Shown here in pieces: positions 16,480 to 24,803 of a DNA stretch of 64,000 bases. Position 1 is the first letter of the stretch. The number at the start of each line of letters is the position of its first letter. The notes beneath the pieces are model-generated. The model ran no database searches, had not been told where the DNA came from, and was given only the letters and a program-made list of their open reading frames with translations. Both the position numbers and the translations under genes were made by a program. The DNA comes from Pseudomonadota bacterium (GTDB lineage: Bacteria > Pseudomonadota > Gammaproteobacteria > Steroidobacterales > Steroidobacteraceae): the NCBI GenBank assembly GCA_023433705.1, contig JAEYUC010000025.1, positions 1-64,000 on the forward strand. The letters run 5' to 3'.

Positions 16480-17241
16480 ATGGCAAGGATGCGAAAGCTA
16501 CATACTCTGCTCGCGTTGCTGGCGCTGGCCGCGAGTTCGACCGTTCAGGCGACCATGGTGCTGTTCGACCCCGACGATTACGACGTCGGCGCGGACATCT
16601 CGAACGCGAGCCCTTACGTCAGCTTTTCGACGTTCCGGTACTACGACGACACCTCCTATCTTCCGACATTCGCACCGGTATTCGTCTCGGCTTGTTACGG
16701 CGGGAGCACCGATTGCGCCGTCACGGGCACGAAGGTCTTCGGCGACGGTTTCGGTGGAATCGATCAGTGGGGAGGCCTGGGCAGCTCGCTGCTCAACGCG
16801 AGCCAGTGCCTCGCGAGCCTGAACGGTGGAGCCGGCCTGTGTACGGACCGCTTCAACGTTTTGCTCATGACGTTCGCCACGGCGACGGATTTCGTCGAGC
16901 TCTCCGGTGCGTACTGGGCACAGGACGATACGTACCTCTACGGCTTCGACGAGCATTTCAACCTGGTCGGCGGAATGACCCGGACGCACGACCTGGCGCG
17001 CTGCTCCGGACCCGCGGCCTGGACTGACTACTGCCAGGTGACCACGAGCCTCACGGCATCGACGGCGGACATCCGCTACGTGATCGCGGGCGGCTGGTCG
17101 AACGGCACGTCGCTCGATCACCTGCGCTTCAACAGCGTTCCGGAGCCCGGTACGCTCGCGCTACTCGCGGTCGGCCTCGTCGGCATGATGCTCGTGCGCA
17201 GGCGCCAACCGCGGCACGTCAAGGTGCCTTCGCCTCGCTGA
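16480..17241 (+). CDS. PEP-CTERM sorting-domain protein
   Basis: An exported protein with a signal peptide (LHTLLALLALAASSTVQA) and a C-terminal sorting signal: VPEPGTLALLAVGLVGMMLV followed by the basic RRRQ. Such proteins are processed by exosortase and are typically linked to exopolysaccharide or the cell surface. The mature region has four closely spaced Cys residues and many aromatic/Asp residues but no domain I can name. The basic tail after the helix is longer (about 14 residues) than usual. The start could be the ATG at 16480 or 16489. No exosortase gene is in this window. Confidence 0.82.
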   Translation: MARMRKLHTLLALLALAASSTVQATMVLFDPDDYDVGADISNASPYVSFSTFRYYDDTSYLPTFAPVFVSACYGGSTDCAVTGTKVFGDGFGGIDQWGGLGSSLLNASQCLASLNGGAGLCTDRFNVLLMTFATATDFVELSGAYWAQDDTYLYGFDEHFNLVGGMTRTHDLARCSGPAAWTDYCQVTTSLTASTADIRYVIAGGWSNGTSLDHLRFNSVPEPGTLALLAVGLVGMMLVRRRQPRHVKVPSPR

Positions 17242-17394
17242 CGATCAGATGGTCCGGCGGCGAATTTCGTCGCCGTTCGCGGGAGTTCATGTTGAGTCCC
17301 GGGCCTTCCCCGGACGGTCGTGTTGCTCGGGAAATACCCACGGTTCATGCTTGGCTCCTTCGAGGGACGACCAAGAACAAGTAGAACCCCGGAT

Positions 17395-19743
17395 ATGAAC
17401 GACGCCGCCAAGGACGCACCGGGTCGAGCGCGACTTACCTACAGCCTCGCCGATCTCACCGTCGACGTGGGCACGGCGCAGGTGCACCGCAACGGCGAGG
17501 CAATTCCGTTGCCGCGGCTTTCGTTCGATCTGCTCGTCGCGCTGATCGAGTCCGCGCCGAACCTGGTGACGGTCGACGAACTGATGGATCGCGTGTGGCC
17601 CGGCATCGTCGTCAATTCCGAAACCGTGAGCCAGCGGGTCAAGCTACTTCGCCTCGCGCTCGAAGATGACCCGCGCAACCCGCGTTACATCGCGGTATCC
17701 CGCGGGCGCGGTTATCGGATCATTGCGCCGGTGACCAGGCTGGATCTGGCGGGCGCCGCGTCGATGCGGACCGAGTCCGCCCAGGCCGCGGTGCCCGAAA
17801 CAAAGCGTGCCGGCCGATCGCGATGGACCTGGGGCGCGCTCGCCGCGTGCGCGCTCGTCGGGCTCGTACTGCTTCTCGTCGTTCGACGCGTCCCTTCGTC
17901 GGCGACACCCGCGACGGCCTCACTACCCGACCGATCCGTCGAGGTTCTGCCCTTCGACAACGTCGGCCAATCTCCCCAGGACGCCGCGCTCGCCTTCGGC
18001 GTCGCCGAGACCCTGCTGCATCGGCTTTCCGCGTCTAAGGAATTGACGGTGATCGCAAGGCAGTCGTCCTTCTCGTTCGCTCCACGCGGAGCGGACGTGC
18101 GCGATATCGGACGCCGGCTCAATGCACGCTACCTGATAGAAGGGAGCCTGCAGAGCACGCCAACGCGCCTGAGGATCACCGCCCAGTTGATCGATGCGGC
18201 GACTGGCGGCCACGTCTGGTCCCTGCAATTCGATCGCAAACCGGAAGACATCTTCACCATCCAGGACGAGATCGCCGCCAAGGTGACCGAAGCTCTGCGA
18301 ATCTCCGTGGCGGCCGCGCAGCCATTCGGGACGAGCGGAACGCAGGACTTCGATGCATACCTGGCTCATGCACAGGGGCGCGCGCGGCTGGCGGTTTATC
18401 GTGTCGCGGATGCAAAGCTCGCCGTCGCGGATTTCGAGCGCGCCATCCAGATCGACCCGCGATTCACGCGGGCGTATGCCGGACTCGCCGAAGCGCGCGG
18501 ACAAGTGGCCGACGGCGAGATGAGCCGCGAGCGTCGGAGCAACATCCAGAAGGTTGCGGCAGCCAATCGGGAACTCCTGAATCGCGCCGTCGAGATCAAC
18601 GACCAGGATTCCGACGTGCACCTCCAGCTGGCGTGGCTGCTGTGGGAGGGTGAGGAGGCGGAAAAGGAACTGACCCGGGCGCTCGAGCTGAATCCGAACA
18701 GCGCCGCCGGTTACCACTCTCTGGCCCTCATGCGCCTGTTCCGCGATCGCCGACCGGACGAGGCAATCGCCGCCATCGACAAGGCGCGCCTGCTGAGTCC
18801 GCTGGAAGTCCGGTACGACAATGAGAAGGCGATGATGATGCTGTACGGCAAGTCGGACGCGGCGACGGCGGAGCATCTGCTACTTGCCGTGCTGGAGCGC
18901 GACCCGTCGTCGACCGAAGCACTATGGCGCCTGGGTGAGCTCTACTGGTGTTGCCGTGCCGAACACGCTCGCGGCGTGAAGTTTCTCGAGCAGGCGCTGC
19001 AACGCGATCCGGACCAGGAGTTCGGCAGGCGCATCCTCATGCGCGCCTACCTGGATTTGAACGATCCGGAAGAAGCGAAGGCGATCGCGGCGATGGCTCC
19101 GCATCCCGTCGACGTGCGGCTCGTTCCGGTGATGGTCTACAACCACGAGTGGCAGGCCGCCGCGGAGAGGACTTACTACGAAAACAGCCTCGGGACTTCC
19201 CAGGCCATCGACACGAGCCTGCGCGTGCTCGCGGTGCGCAAACAGGCACGAATCACGGGCAACTACGAGCCCGCGCTCCAATACCTCGCGGAAGAGGCAT
19301 CCGTGCGGTGGGACGAGAAGGGCAATCCCTCGCTGGATGGTTCCTGGGTTCCGGACTACATCGTCGGGCTCGCGGACATCCTGATGCAGATGGGCGAACG
19401 GGATCGTGGCGAGCGCCTGCTCGATGCGGTCTTGAAGTCGATCGACGACGAGGCGCACCACCGGAACCGCGGTGAACGCTGGTACCTGCAGTCGCTCTCG
19501 GTCGCGTATGTGCTGCTCGGGCGCGACGAGGAAGCGCTCACGGCGCTGGAGAAATGTGTGGCGCAGGCCCAGAACACGAACCTCGCCATTTTTCTAGAAT
19601 CCGAACCCGCGTATGAGCGCCTGCGCTCACAGCCAAGATTCGAAGCGGTGGTCGAGCAGATGCGCCGGATGGCGCGCACTCAGCGCGACCAGCTCGACCG
19701 GATGCGCGCGAAGGGACTCGTCCCGCATCGCTCTGGCGGATGA
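17395..19743 (+). CDS. Transmembrane transcriptional regulator (OmpR-type winged helix, TolB-like domain, TPR repeats)
   Basis: A CadC/ToxR-like one-component regulator. The N-terminal winged-helix DNA-binding domain (about residues 12-110) includes LSFDLLVALIESAPNLVT, VDELMDRVWPG and VSRGRGYRI. A membrane helix follows (LAACALVGLVLLLVV, about 155-172), then a periplasmic TolB/FlgO-like domain starting SVEVLPFDNVGQSPQD (about 195-320) and tetratricopeptide repeats through the rest. The preferred start is the ATG at 17395, whose sequence leads directly into the winged helix; ATGs at 17347 and in-frame upstream add unrelated residues. The target genes are not identifiable from the sequence. Confidence 0.85.
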   Translation: MNDAAKDAPGRARLTYSLADLTVDVGTAQVHRNGEAIPLPRLSFDLLVALIESAPNLVTVDELMDRVWPGIVVNSETVSQRVKLLRLALEDDPRNPRYIAVSRGRGYRIIAPVTRLDLAGAASMRTESAQAAVPETKRAGRSRWTWGALAACALVGLVLLLVVRRVPSSATPATASLPDRSVEVLPFDNVGQSPQDAALAFGVAETLLHRLSASKELTVIARQSSFSFAPRGADVRDIGRRLNARYLIEGSLQSTPTRLRITAQLIDAATGGHVWSLQFDRKPEDIFTIQDEIAAKVTEALRISVAAAQPFGTSGTQDFDAYLAHAQGRARLAVYRVADAKLAVADFERAIQIDPRFTRAYAGLAEARGQVADGEMSRERRSNIQKVAAANRELLNRAVEINDQDSDVHLQLAWLLWEGEEAEKELTRALELNPNSAAGYHSLALMRLFRDRRPDEAIAAIDKARLLSPLEVRYDNEKAMMMLYGKSDAATAEHLLLAVLERDPSSTEALWRLGELYWCCRAEHARGVKFLEQALQRDPDQEFGRRILMRAYLDLNDPEEAKAIAAMAPHPVDVRLVPVMVYNHEWQAAAERTYYENSLGTSQAIDTSLRVLAVRKQARITGNYEPALQYLAEEASVRWDEKGNPSLDGSWVPDYIVGLADILMQMGERDRGERLLDAVLKSIDDEAHHRNRGERWYLQSLSVAYVLLGRDEEALTALEKCVAQAQNTNLAIFLESEPAYERLRSQPRFEAVVEQMRRMARTQRDQLDRMRAKGLVPHRSGG

Positions 19744-19772
19744 TCGTGCCGGCCCCGATGGCCGGCACGATC
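19742..19772. terminator. Bidirectional intrinsic terminator
   Basis: A perfect 13-bp inverted repeat (GATCGTGCCGGCC, 5-base loop, then its complement) overlaps the stop of the regulator and lies 14 bp before the end of the convergent haloperoxidase gene. The T-run after it on the + strand is short (CTTTCG), so efficiency is uncertain. Confidence 0.7.
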
Positions 19773-19786
19773 CTTTCGATGAGCAG

Positions 19787-21025
19787 TCAGAGCCTGGGGA
19801 CCAACGTGTGCGCCGTCGTCCACTCGGCGACGGACCTGCCCAATTCCGCACCGTGTTCGACCGAGTTGCGGAAATGCATGCCGCCGAAGACACGCGCGTC
19901 GGCGACCTCGTCGACGAGCGCACCCGGGCCGTCATAGGAATGAGTCGCTCCGGTGACGACGCTGTTGAATGTGAAGCTCATTTTCCGGCCGAAATGCTGC
20001 TCGATGATCCCGGCAACGGCGCCGGCGACACACCCATGGGCGGCGGGATACTCGGGATGCGGCGGTGTGTTCTGGTACGGCAGCCAACCCGGATCCGTTT
20101 GCTGGATCGCCGTGGACGGGCGCCAGAAGCTGTAGACGTACTTGGAATCGAAGCACGCGATCGCGGCATCGGCCTGGGCAAACGCGAACAGTGTCATGTA
20201 TCTCGCGCTCTTGACCGTTCCGAGGTTCCTCGCGGCGACGAAGTTGCTGAGATTCCGGCCCCAGAACTGGTTAGGGTTTTCGGTATGAAATCTCGCGATC
20301 TCAGACTGTGCGTCGTTGCGCGAGGTGCTGTCGAGAGAACCCCACTCCCGCACTTCTTCCAGGTCGCGCGTGTAGACCGCGCTCGTCAGTCCTGGGGGCC
20401 CATAGGCGCGGAACTGAAGTGCATTCTGCAGCACCATCGGCGTGATGTTGGGCACGAACGTATTGACCGGCTGCCCGGTGGGCGGATAAGGCGTGGTCGG
20501 TTGATAGGCACCCGGCCCAAAACCAAACACATAGACGGGCGCGGGCGCCGCACGCCCATCGTCCGCGCGCAGCGCCAGCATGGCCACGGCCACCTCTTCT
20601 CCCAGCGCGATGCCCTTTGCCTTGCGCGCATCGTTGGGTAACGCCGCCAGGGATGAGATGTACGCCGCATCGAGCGTGCCTGCCTGTTCCGGGAAGAGCC
20701 CGACGAGGGCGCGATGCGCCGCGGCTACGACCGCCGCCTCGGGCGACGCGCCTTTGGCCATCGCACTGCGATCGACCTTGTAGGCCTGGTATCGCCCGTC
20801 GATTGAATTCACGGCATCGAACATGGCGGCATGTACGATGGCGAAATCAACCGCGCCCGCCCTGCCGCCCTTGGTGACCACCGCCTGGGTAGCGATCAGG
20901 GACCAGTCCGTGACGATGTCGGCGGCTGCGATGCCGGGCAATGCAACCAGGACCGCCACGCAGGCCATGAGCCCGCGGCGTGGGTTCGCGGCACGCCGAC
21001 CACCTGATGTACTGCGCTTGAACAT
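19787..21025 (-). CDS. Vanadium-dependent haloperoxidase / PAP2-like exported protein
   Basis: A 412-residue protein with an N-terminal export signal (basic region, then LMACVAVLVALPGIAAA). The C-terminal half carries the vanadate/phosphate pocket motifs of the haloperoxidase-acid phosphatase family: YSFWRPSTAI, YPAAHGCVAGA (the PSGH-like block) and HFRNSVEHG with the terminal His. It is therefore probably a periplasmic haloperoxidase or phosphatase; the substrate cannot be deduced. Monocistronic: it is separated from scoB by about 150 bp and ends near a shared terminator. Confidence 0.85.
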   Translation of the reverse strand: MFKRSTSGGRRAANPRRGLMACVAVLVALPGIAAADIVTDWSLIATQAVVTKGGRAGAVDFAIVHAAMFDAVNSIDGRYQAYKVDRSAMAKGASPEAAVVAAAHRALVGLFPEQAGTLDAAYISSLAALPNDARKAKGIALGEEVAVAMLALRADDGRAAPAPVYVFGFGPGAYQPTTPYPPTGQPVNTFVPNITPMVLQNALQFRAYGPPGLTSAVYTRDLEEVREWGSLDSTSRNDAQSEIARFHTENPNQFWGRNLSNFVAARNLGTVKSARYMTLFAFAQADAAIACFDSKYVYSFWRPSTAIQQTDPGWLPYQNTPPHPEYPAAHGCVAGAVAGIIEQHFGRKMSFTFNSVVTGATHSYDGPGALVDEVADARVFGGMHFRNSVEHGAELGRSVAEWTTAHTLVPRL

Positions 21026-21171
21026 GACGATCTCCTGTAGTTGAGCCGGACTCGATTCCGGACGACAGGAGAGTCACGCGGTCGACAGGATGTCGCGTGA
21101 AGAAAGGGGCAAGATTCCGGGAAGAAGGAAGGAAGAGCGCAGCCTGGACCCTGCCTGGACCCGATTCGTGT

Positions 21172-21807
21172 TCAACCGCTGAACGCGGCCGTGGTCTTCT
21201 GGCGTACTTCTTCGGCGGTAACGCCAGGTGCCAACTCCAGGAGCTTGAACGGGGATCGTCGATCCGGCCGCTCGAACACCGCGAGATCGGTGATCAACAG
21301 GTCGACGCAGTTTGCACCCGTAAGAGGCAGCTCGCAGCGAGGCCTGAACTTGGGCGTTCCATCCTTCGAGTTGTGCTCCATCACGACGACGACGCGCCGC
21401 ACGCCCGCGACCAGGTCCATCGCGCCGCCCATGCCCTTCACCATCTTGCCGGGGACCATCCAGTTCGCGAGGTCGCCGTTCTCCGCGACCTCGAGCGCGC
21501 CGAGCACGGACAGATCGATGTGGCCACCGCGGATCATCCCGAAGCTGTCGGCCGAGGAGAAAAACGACGACATCGGCAACTGCGTGATCGTCTGCTTGCC
21601 GGCGTTGATGAGGTCCGGGTCTTCTTCACCCTCGTACGGGAACGGGCCCATGCCGAGCATGCCGTTCTCGGATTGCAGCACGACCCGCATTCCCTCGGGA
21701 ATGTAGTTGGCCACCAGCGTCGGAATCCCGATGCCGAGGTTCACGTAATACCCGTCGCGCAGCTCGCGCGCGGCGCGTCTGGCAAGATCGTCACGTGTCC
21801 AGGCCAT
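21172..21807 (-). CDS. scoB: 3-oxoacid CoA-transferase subunit B
   Basis: The beta subunit of the enzyme that moves CoA from succinyl-CoA to acetoacetate. The active-site Glu is in LQSENGMLGMG, and the sequence continues with GGHIDLSVLGALEV and VVVVMEHNSKDGTPKF, all typical. With the ATG at 21807 (MAWTRDDLARRAA) it is 211 residues, normal length. It lies 4 bp after scoA. In this operon it would convert the acetoacetate released by tyrosine degradation to acetoacetyl-CoA. Confidence 0.93.
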   Translation of the reverse strand: MAWTRDDLARRAARELRDGYYVNLGIGIPTLVANYIPEGMRVVLQSENGMLGMGPFPYEGEEDPDLINAGKQTITQLPMSSFFSSADSFGMIRGGHIDLSVLGALEVAENGDLANWMVPGKMVKGMGGAMDLVAGVRRVVVVMEHNSKDGTPKFRPRCELPLTGANCVDLLITDLAVFERPDRRSPFKLLELAPGVTAEEVRQKTTAAFSG

Positions 21808-21811
21808 GCGG

Positions 21812-22540
21812 CTAACCACCTACCCGCTTGCGCACGGTGCGCTGTTCGATACGCTTCTGGTAGTTCGTTCCGCGGAAGATCCGCTGCACGAAGATGCCCG
21901 GCGTGTGGACGAGCTCGGGATCGATCGCGCCGGGCTCGACCAGTTCTTCGACTTCGGCGACCGTCACGCGCCCCGCTGTCGCCATCATCGGATTGAAATT
22001 GCGCGCGGTCTTGCGATACACGAGATTGCCCTCGGTGTCCCCCCTCCACGCCTTCACGATGGATAGGTCCGCGGTGAGCCCGGTCTCCAGCGCGAACGTC
22101 TCGCCGTTCACCTCGCGGGTCTCCTTGCCTTCGGCGACCACGGTGCCCGCGCCGGTGCGCGTGTAGAAGCCGTAGATGCCGGCGCCGCCAGCGCGAATGC
22201 GCTCTGCCAGCGTGCCCTGCGGATTGAATTCGAGCTCGAGCTCCTTCGCGAGGTACTGGCGTTCGAACTCCTTGTTCTCGCCGACGTAAGACGAAATCAT
22301 CTTGCGGATCTGCCGCGTCTCGAGCAGCAGGCCGAGTCCGAAGCCGTCCACTCCCGCGTTGTTCGAAATCACGGTGAGATCGCGCGCGCCCGAATCGCGC
22401 AGCGCGAGGATGAGGTTCTCGGGGATACCGCACAGGCCGAAGCCACCCGACATCACCGTCATGCCATCGCGCGTCAGCCCCGCGAGCGCGGATGCCGCGT
22501 CCGGGTAGACCTTTCCCTTGCCCGGCGAACTAGGCGGCAT
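21812..22540 (-). CDS. scoA: 3-oxoacid CoA-transferase subunit A
   Basis: The alpha subunit, with the glycine-rich GGFGLCGIPENLI, SNNAGVDGFGLGLLL, GGAGIYGFYTRTG and GKETREVNGETFALE segments of the family. The open frame extends upstream to 22702, but the real N-terminus is near KVYPDAASALAGL; the best start is the ATG at 22540 (MPPSSPGKGKVYPDAA), giving 242 residues and an 11-bp overlap with the upstream isomerase gene. It is tightly coupled to scoB. Confidence 0.93.
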   Translation of the reverse strand: MPPSSPGKGKVYPDAASALAGLTRDGMTVMSGGFGLCGIPENLILALRDSGARDLTVISNNAGVDGFGLGLLLETRQIRKMISSYVGENKEFERQYLAKELELEFNPQGTLAERIRAGGAGIYGFYTRTGAGTVVAEGKETREVNGETFALETGLTADLSIVKAWRGDTEGNLVYRKTARNFNPMMATAGRVTVAEVEELVEPGAIDPELVHTPGIFVQRIFRGTNYQKRIEQRTVRKRVGG

Positions 22541-23180
22541 CGGTCTGCTTGGACGGATGCGCGTGCTGGAACGCGGGCAGGTGACTGCAGTTTTCGGCGA
22601 TGAGCGCGAGCCGCGGATATTTCGTCGCGGGCACGCCGAATCGTTCCGCGGCGTAGAGCTGCGGCACGAGACAGCAGTCGGCCATCGTTGGGCTGTCGCC
22701 ATGGCAGAACTTGCCGGACAGGTGATCGTGTTCCAGGTGCGCGTTGAACGCGTCGAGGCCGCGCATGATCCACTCGCGCAGCCACTCGGCGACGGCCGCG
22801 TCGCCGAGATGCAGCGTTTCCTTGAGGTACTTCGTGGTGCTGGTGTTCTGCATCGGCTGGATGTCGCACGCGATGATCTGCGACAGCATGCGCACGCGGG
22901 CTCTATCCACCGGATCCTTCGGGATCAGGCGCGCGCCGGGAAACACTTCGTCGAGATACTCGATGATCGCGAGCGACTGCGCGAAGCGCTGGCCGTTGTG
23001 CACGAGCGTCGGCACGCGGCATTGCGGATTCACGCCCCGGTATTTCGCGCTCCACTGCTCGCCGCCGTCCTTCACCAGGTTGACGGCGTGGGTCTCGTAC
23101 GGCAGCGACTTCAGGTTGAGCGCGATCCGCACCCGGTACGAGGCGGAGCTGCGCCAGTAGGTATAGAGCTCGAGACTCAA
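22530..23180 (-). CDS. maiA: Maleylacetoacetate isomerase (zeta-class glutathione transferase)
   Basis: This enzyme isomerises maleylacetoacetate to fumarylacetoacetate with glutathione. The N-terminal thioredoxin-like domain has the zeta-class motif YWRSSASYRVRIALNLK (about residues 6-22) and the C-terminal helical domain ends in LPAFQHAHPSKQ. The start is a TTG at 23180 overlapping the HPPD stop (TTGA), with a GAGG ribosome-binding sequence 6 bases upstream; no nearby ATG/GTG suits the family N-terminus. Length is 216 residues. Confidence 0.9.
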   Translation of the reverse strand: MSLELYTYWRSSASYRVRIALNLKSLPYETHAVNLVKDGGEQWSAKYRGVNPQCRVPTLVHNGQRFAQSLAIIEYLDEVFPGARLIPKDPVDRARVRMLSQIIACDIQPMQNTSTTKYLKETLHLGDAAVAEWLREWIMRGLDAFNAHLEHDHLSGKFCHGDSPTMADCCLVPQLYAAERFGVPATKYPRLALIAENCSHLPAFQHAHPSKQTDAA

Positions 23181-24229
23181 ATGACACCTCTTCGCATCTG
23201 GTCGAGTTCGATGGATTCGAACAGCGCCTTGAAGTTGCCTTCGCCGAATCCCTGGTTGCCCTTGCGCTGGATGATCTCGAAGAAGATAGGCCCGATCACG
23301 TTCGCGGTGAAGATCTGCAACAGCAGCCCTTCGTCCGTCGTGCCGTTGCCGTCGATTAGGATACGCCTGCCGCGTAGCGCCTCGATATCCTCCGCGTGAC
23401 CCTTGACGCGTGCGTCCACGCCTTCGTAGTAGGTATCCGGGGTGTCCTGGAACGCGACGCCGCGGCCGCGCAGCACGTCCACGGTGTCGTAGATGTCCTC
23501 CGACGCCAGCGCGATGTGCTGGATACCTTCGCCGCGATATTCGCGCAGGTACTCCTCGATCTGCGACTTGTCGTCCTGCGATTCGTTGATCGGGATGCGG
23601 ATCTTGCCGCAAGGACTCGTCAGCGCACGCGAGAACAGCCCGGTCTTCTTTCCCTCGATGTCGAAGTAACGAATCTCCCGGAAATTGAACAGGCGTTCGT
23701 AGAACTCCGTCCACTTGTCCATGTTGCCGCGGTGCACGTTGTGCGTGAGATGATCGATGACCGTCAGCCTCGCGGGCTCGAGCGGCGGGGCCGGCACCGG
23801 ACGAAAGTCGACGTCGTAGATCGAATGATCGCCGTACCGGTCCACGAAATAGATCAACGAGCCGCCGATGCCCTTGATCGCGGGGATGTTGAGCTCCATC
23901 GGTCCGACGCTGTTGCGGTGCGGCTCGGCGCCGAGCGCGATGGCGCGTTCGAAGGCCGCCGCCGCGTCCCTTACGCGAAACGCCATCGCGCACACCGACG
24001 GCCCGTGCGCCTGCGCGAATTTCTGCGCGAACGAATCCGGCTCGGCGTTGATGATGAAGTTGATGTCGCCCTGCGAGTGCAGCGTGACGTTCTTCGAGCG
24101 GTGGCGGGCCACGGCGGGGAAGCCCATCTGCTCGAAAAGGTCACGAAGCTGCTGGGGATGGGGCGCGGTGTACTCGACGAATTCGAATCCGTCGGTCCCC
24201 ATGGGATTGGTGTCGACAGAGGCAGCCAT
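23177..24229 (-). CDS. hpd: 4-hydroxyphenylpyruvate dioxygenase
   Basis: Converts 4-hydroxyphenylpyruvate to homogentisate in tyrosine catabolism. The 350-residue protein has the two-domain vicinal oxygen chelate fold. Fe(II) ligands are the His in IDHLTHNVHRGNM, the His in GEGIQHIALASEDI and the Glu in GPIFFEIIQRKGNQGFGEGNF. The start ATG at 24229 gives MAASVDTNPMGTDGFEFVEY, normal for the family; the frame opens further upstream only through the operator. It heads the operon hpd-maiA-scoA-scoB and diverges from a MarR regulator. Confidence 0.95.
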   Translation of the reverse strand: MAASVDTNPMGTDGFEFVEYTAPHPQQLRDLFEQMGFPAVARHRSKNVTLHSQGDINFIINAEPDSFAQKFAQAHGPSVCAMAFRVRDAAAAFERAIALGAEPHRNSVGPMELNIPAIKGIGGSLIYFVDRYGDHSIYDVDFRPVPAPPLEPARLTVIDHLTHNVHRGNMDKWTEFYERLFNFREIRYFDIEGKKTGLFSRALTSPCGKIRIPINESQDDKSQIEEYLREYRGEGIQHIALASEDIYDTVDVLRGRGVAFQDTPDTYYEGVDARVKGHAEDIEALRGRRILIDGNGTTDEGLLLQIFTANVIGPIFFEIIQRKGNQGFGEGNFKALFESIELDQMRRGVI

Positions 24230-24257
24230 TACTGGCCTCCGGAAGGAAAATGATTTA

Positions 24258-24271
24258 GTTACAATTGTAAC
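24258..24271. promoter_or_regulatory. MarR-type operator
   Basis: GTTACAATTGTAAC is a perfect 14-bp palindrome in the 77-bp gap between divergent hpd and the MarR gene, 28 bp upstream of the hpd start and 35 bp upstream of the regulator start. Symmetry and placement fit a dimeric MarR repressor site controlling both genes. Binding is inferred. Confidence 0.72.
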
Positions 24272-24306
24272 CATTCCGCCCGGAACCGAAAGGCGCAAGA
24301 CCCGAC

Positions 24307-24771
24307 ATGCCGCGACGCGAGAAGCTTCACCTGGAAGGATTTCTGCCCTTTCGGCTGTCAGTGCTGTCCAATACCGTCAGTTCCGCGATTGCGGCGGCCT
24401 ATTTCGCGCATTTCGGCCTGTCGATCCCGGAATGGCGGGTGATGGCCGTGCTCGCCTCGAATCCCGGCCTCTCCGCCGCCGAAGTCACCGCGCGCACGGC
24501 GATGGACAAGGTCGCGGTCAGCCGCGCGGTCGCGACGCTGCTCGCGGCCGGCCGCCTGCAACGCACGACGGCCGCCGCCGACCGGCGGCGCACTCATCTC
24601 AAGCTCACGAGCGCCGGCACGCGCGTGTACGCGCAAGTCGTGCCGATGGCGCTCGACTACGAACGCGGATTGCTCGCCTCCCTTTCGAAACAGGATCGCG
24701 CGACACTCGACCGGTTGCTTCGGGTGTTGCTTGGCCGGGCCGTGGAACTCGGACCCGCCCACGCGGAGTGA
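24307..24771 (+). CDS. MarR-family regulator of tyrosine catabolism
   Basis: A 154-residue MarR protein with the winged helix-turn-helix at about residues 40-105: WRVMAVLASNPGLSAAEVTARTAMDKVAVSRAVATLL, then the wing with AAADRRRTHLKLTSAG. It is divergent from the hpd operon across a perfect palindrome, so it is most likely an HmgR/HpaR-like repressor responding to an aromatic intermediate such as homogentisate. The ligand is an inference from the neighbours. Confidence 0.9.
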   Translation: MPRREKLHLEGFLPFRLSVLSNTVSSAIAAAYFAHFGLSIPEWRVMAVLASNPGLSAAEVTARTAMDKVAVSRAVATLLAAGRLQRTTAAADRRRTHLKLTSAGTRVYAQVVPMALDYERGLLASLSKQDRATLDRLLRVLLGRAVELGPAHAE

Positions 24772-24803
24772 CCGAAATGCGCATCAACCACAGAGGTCCC
24801 TGA

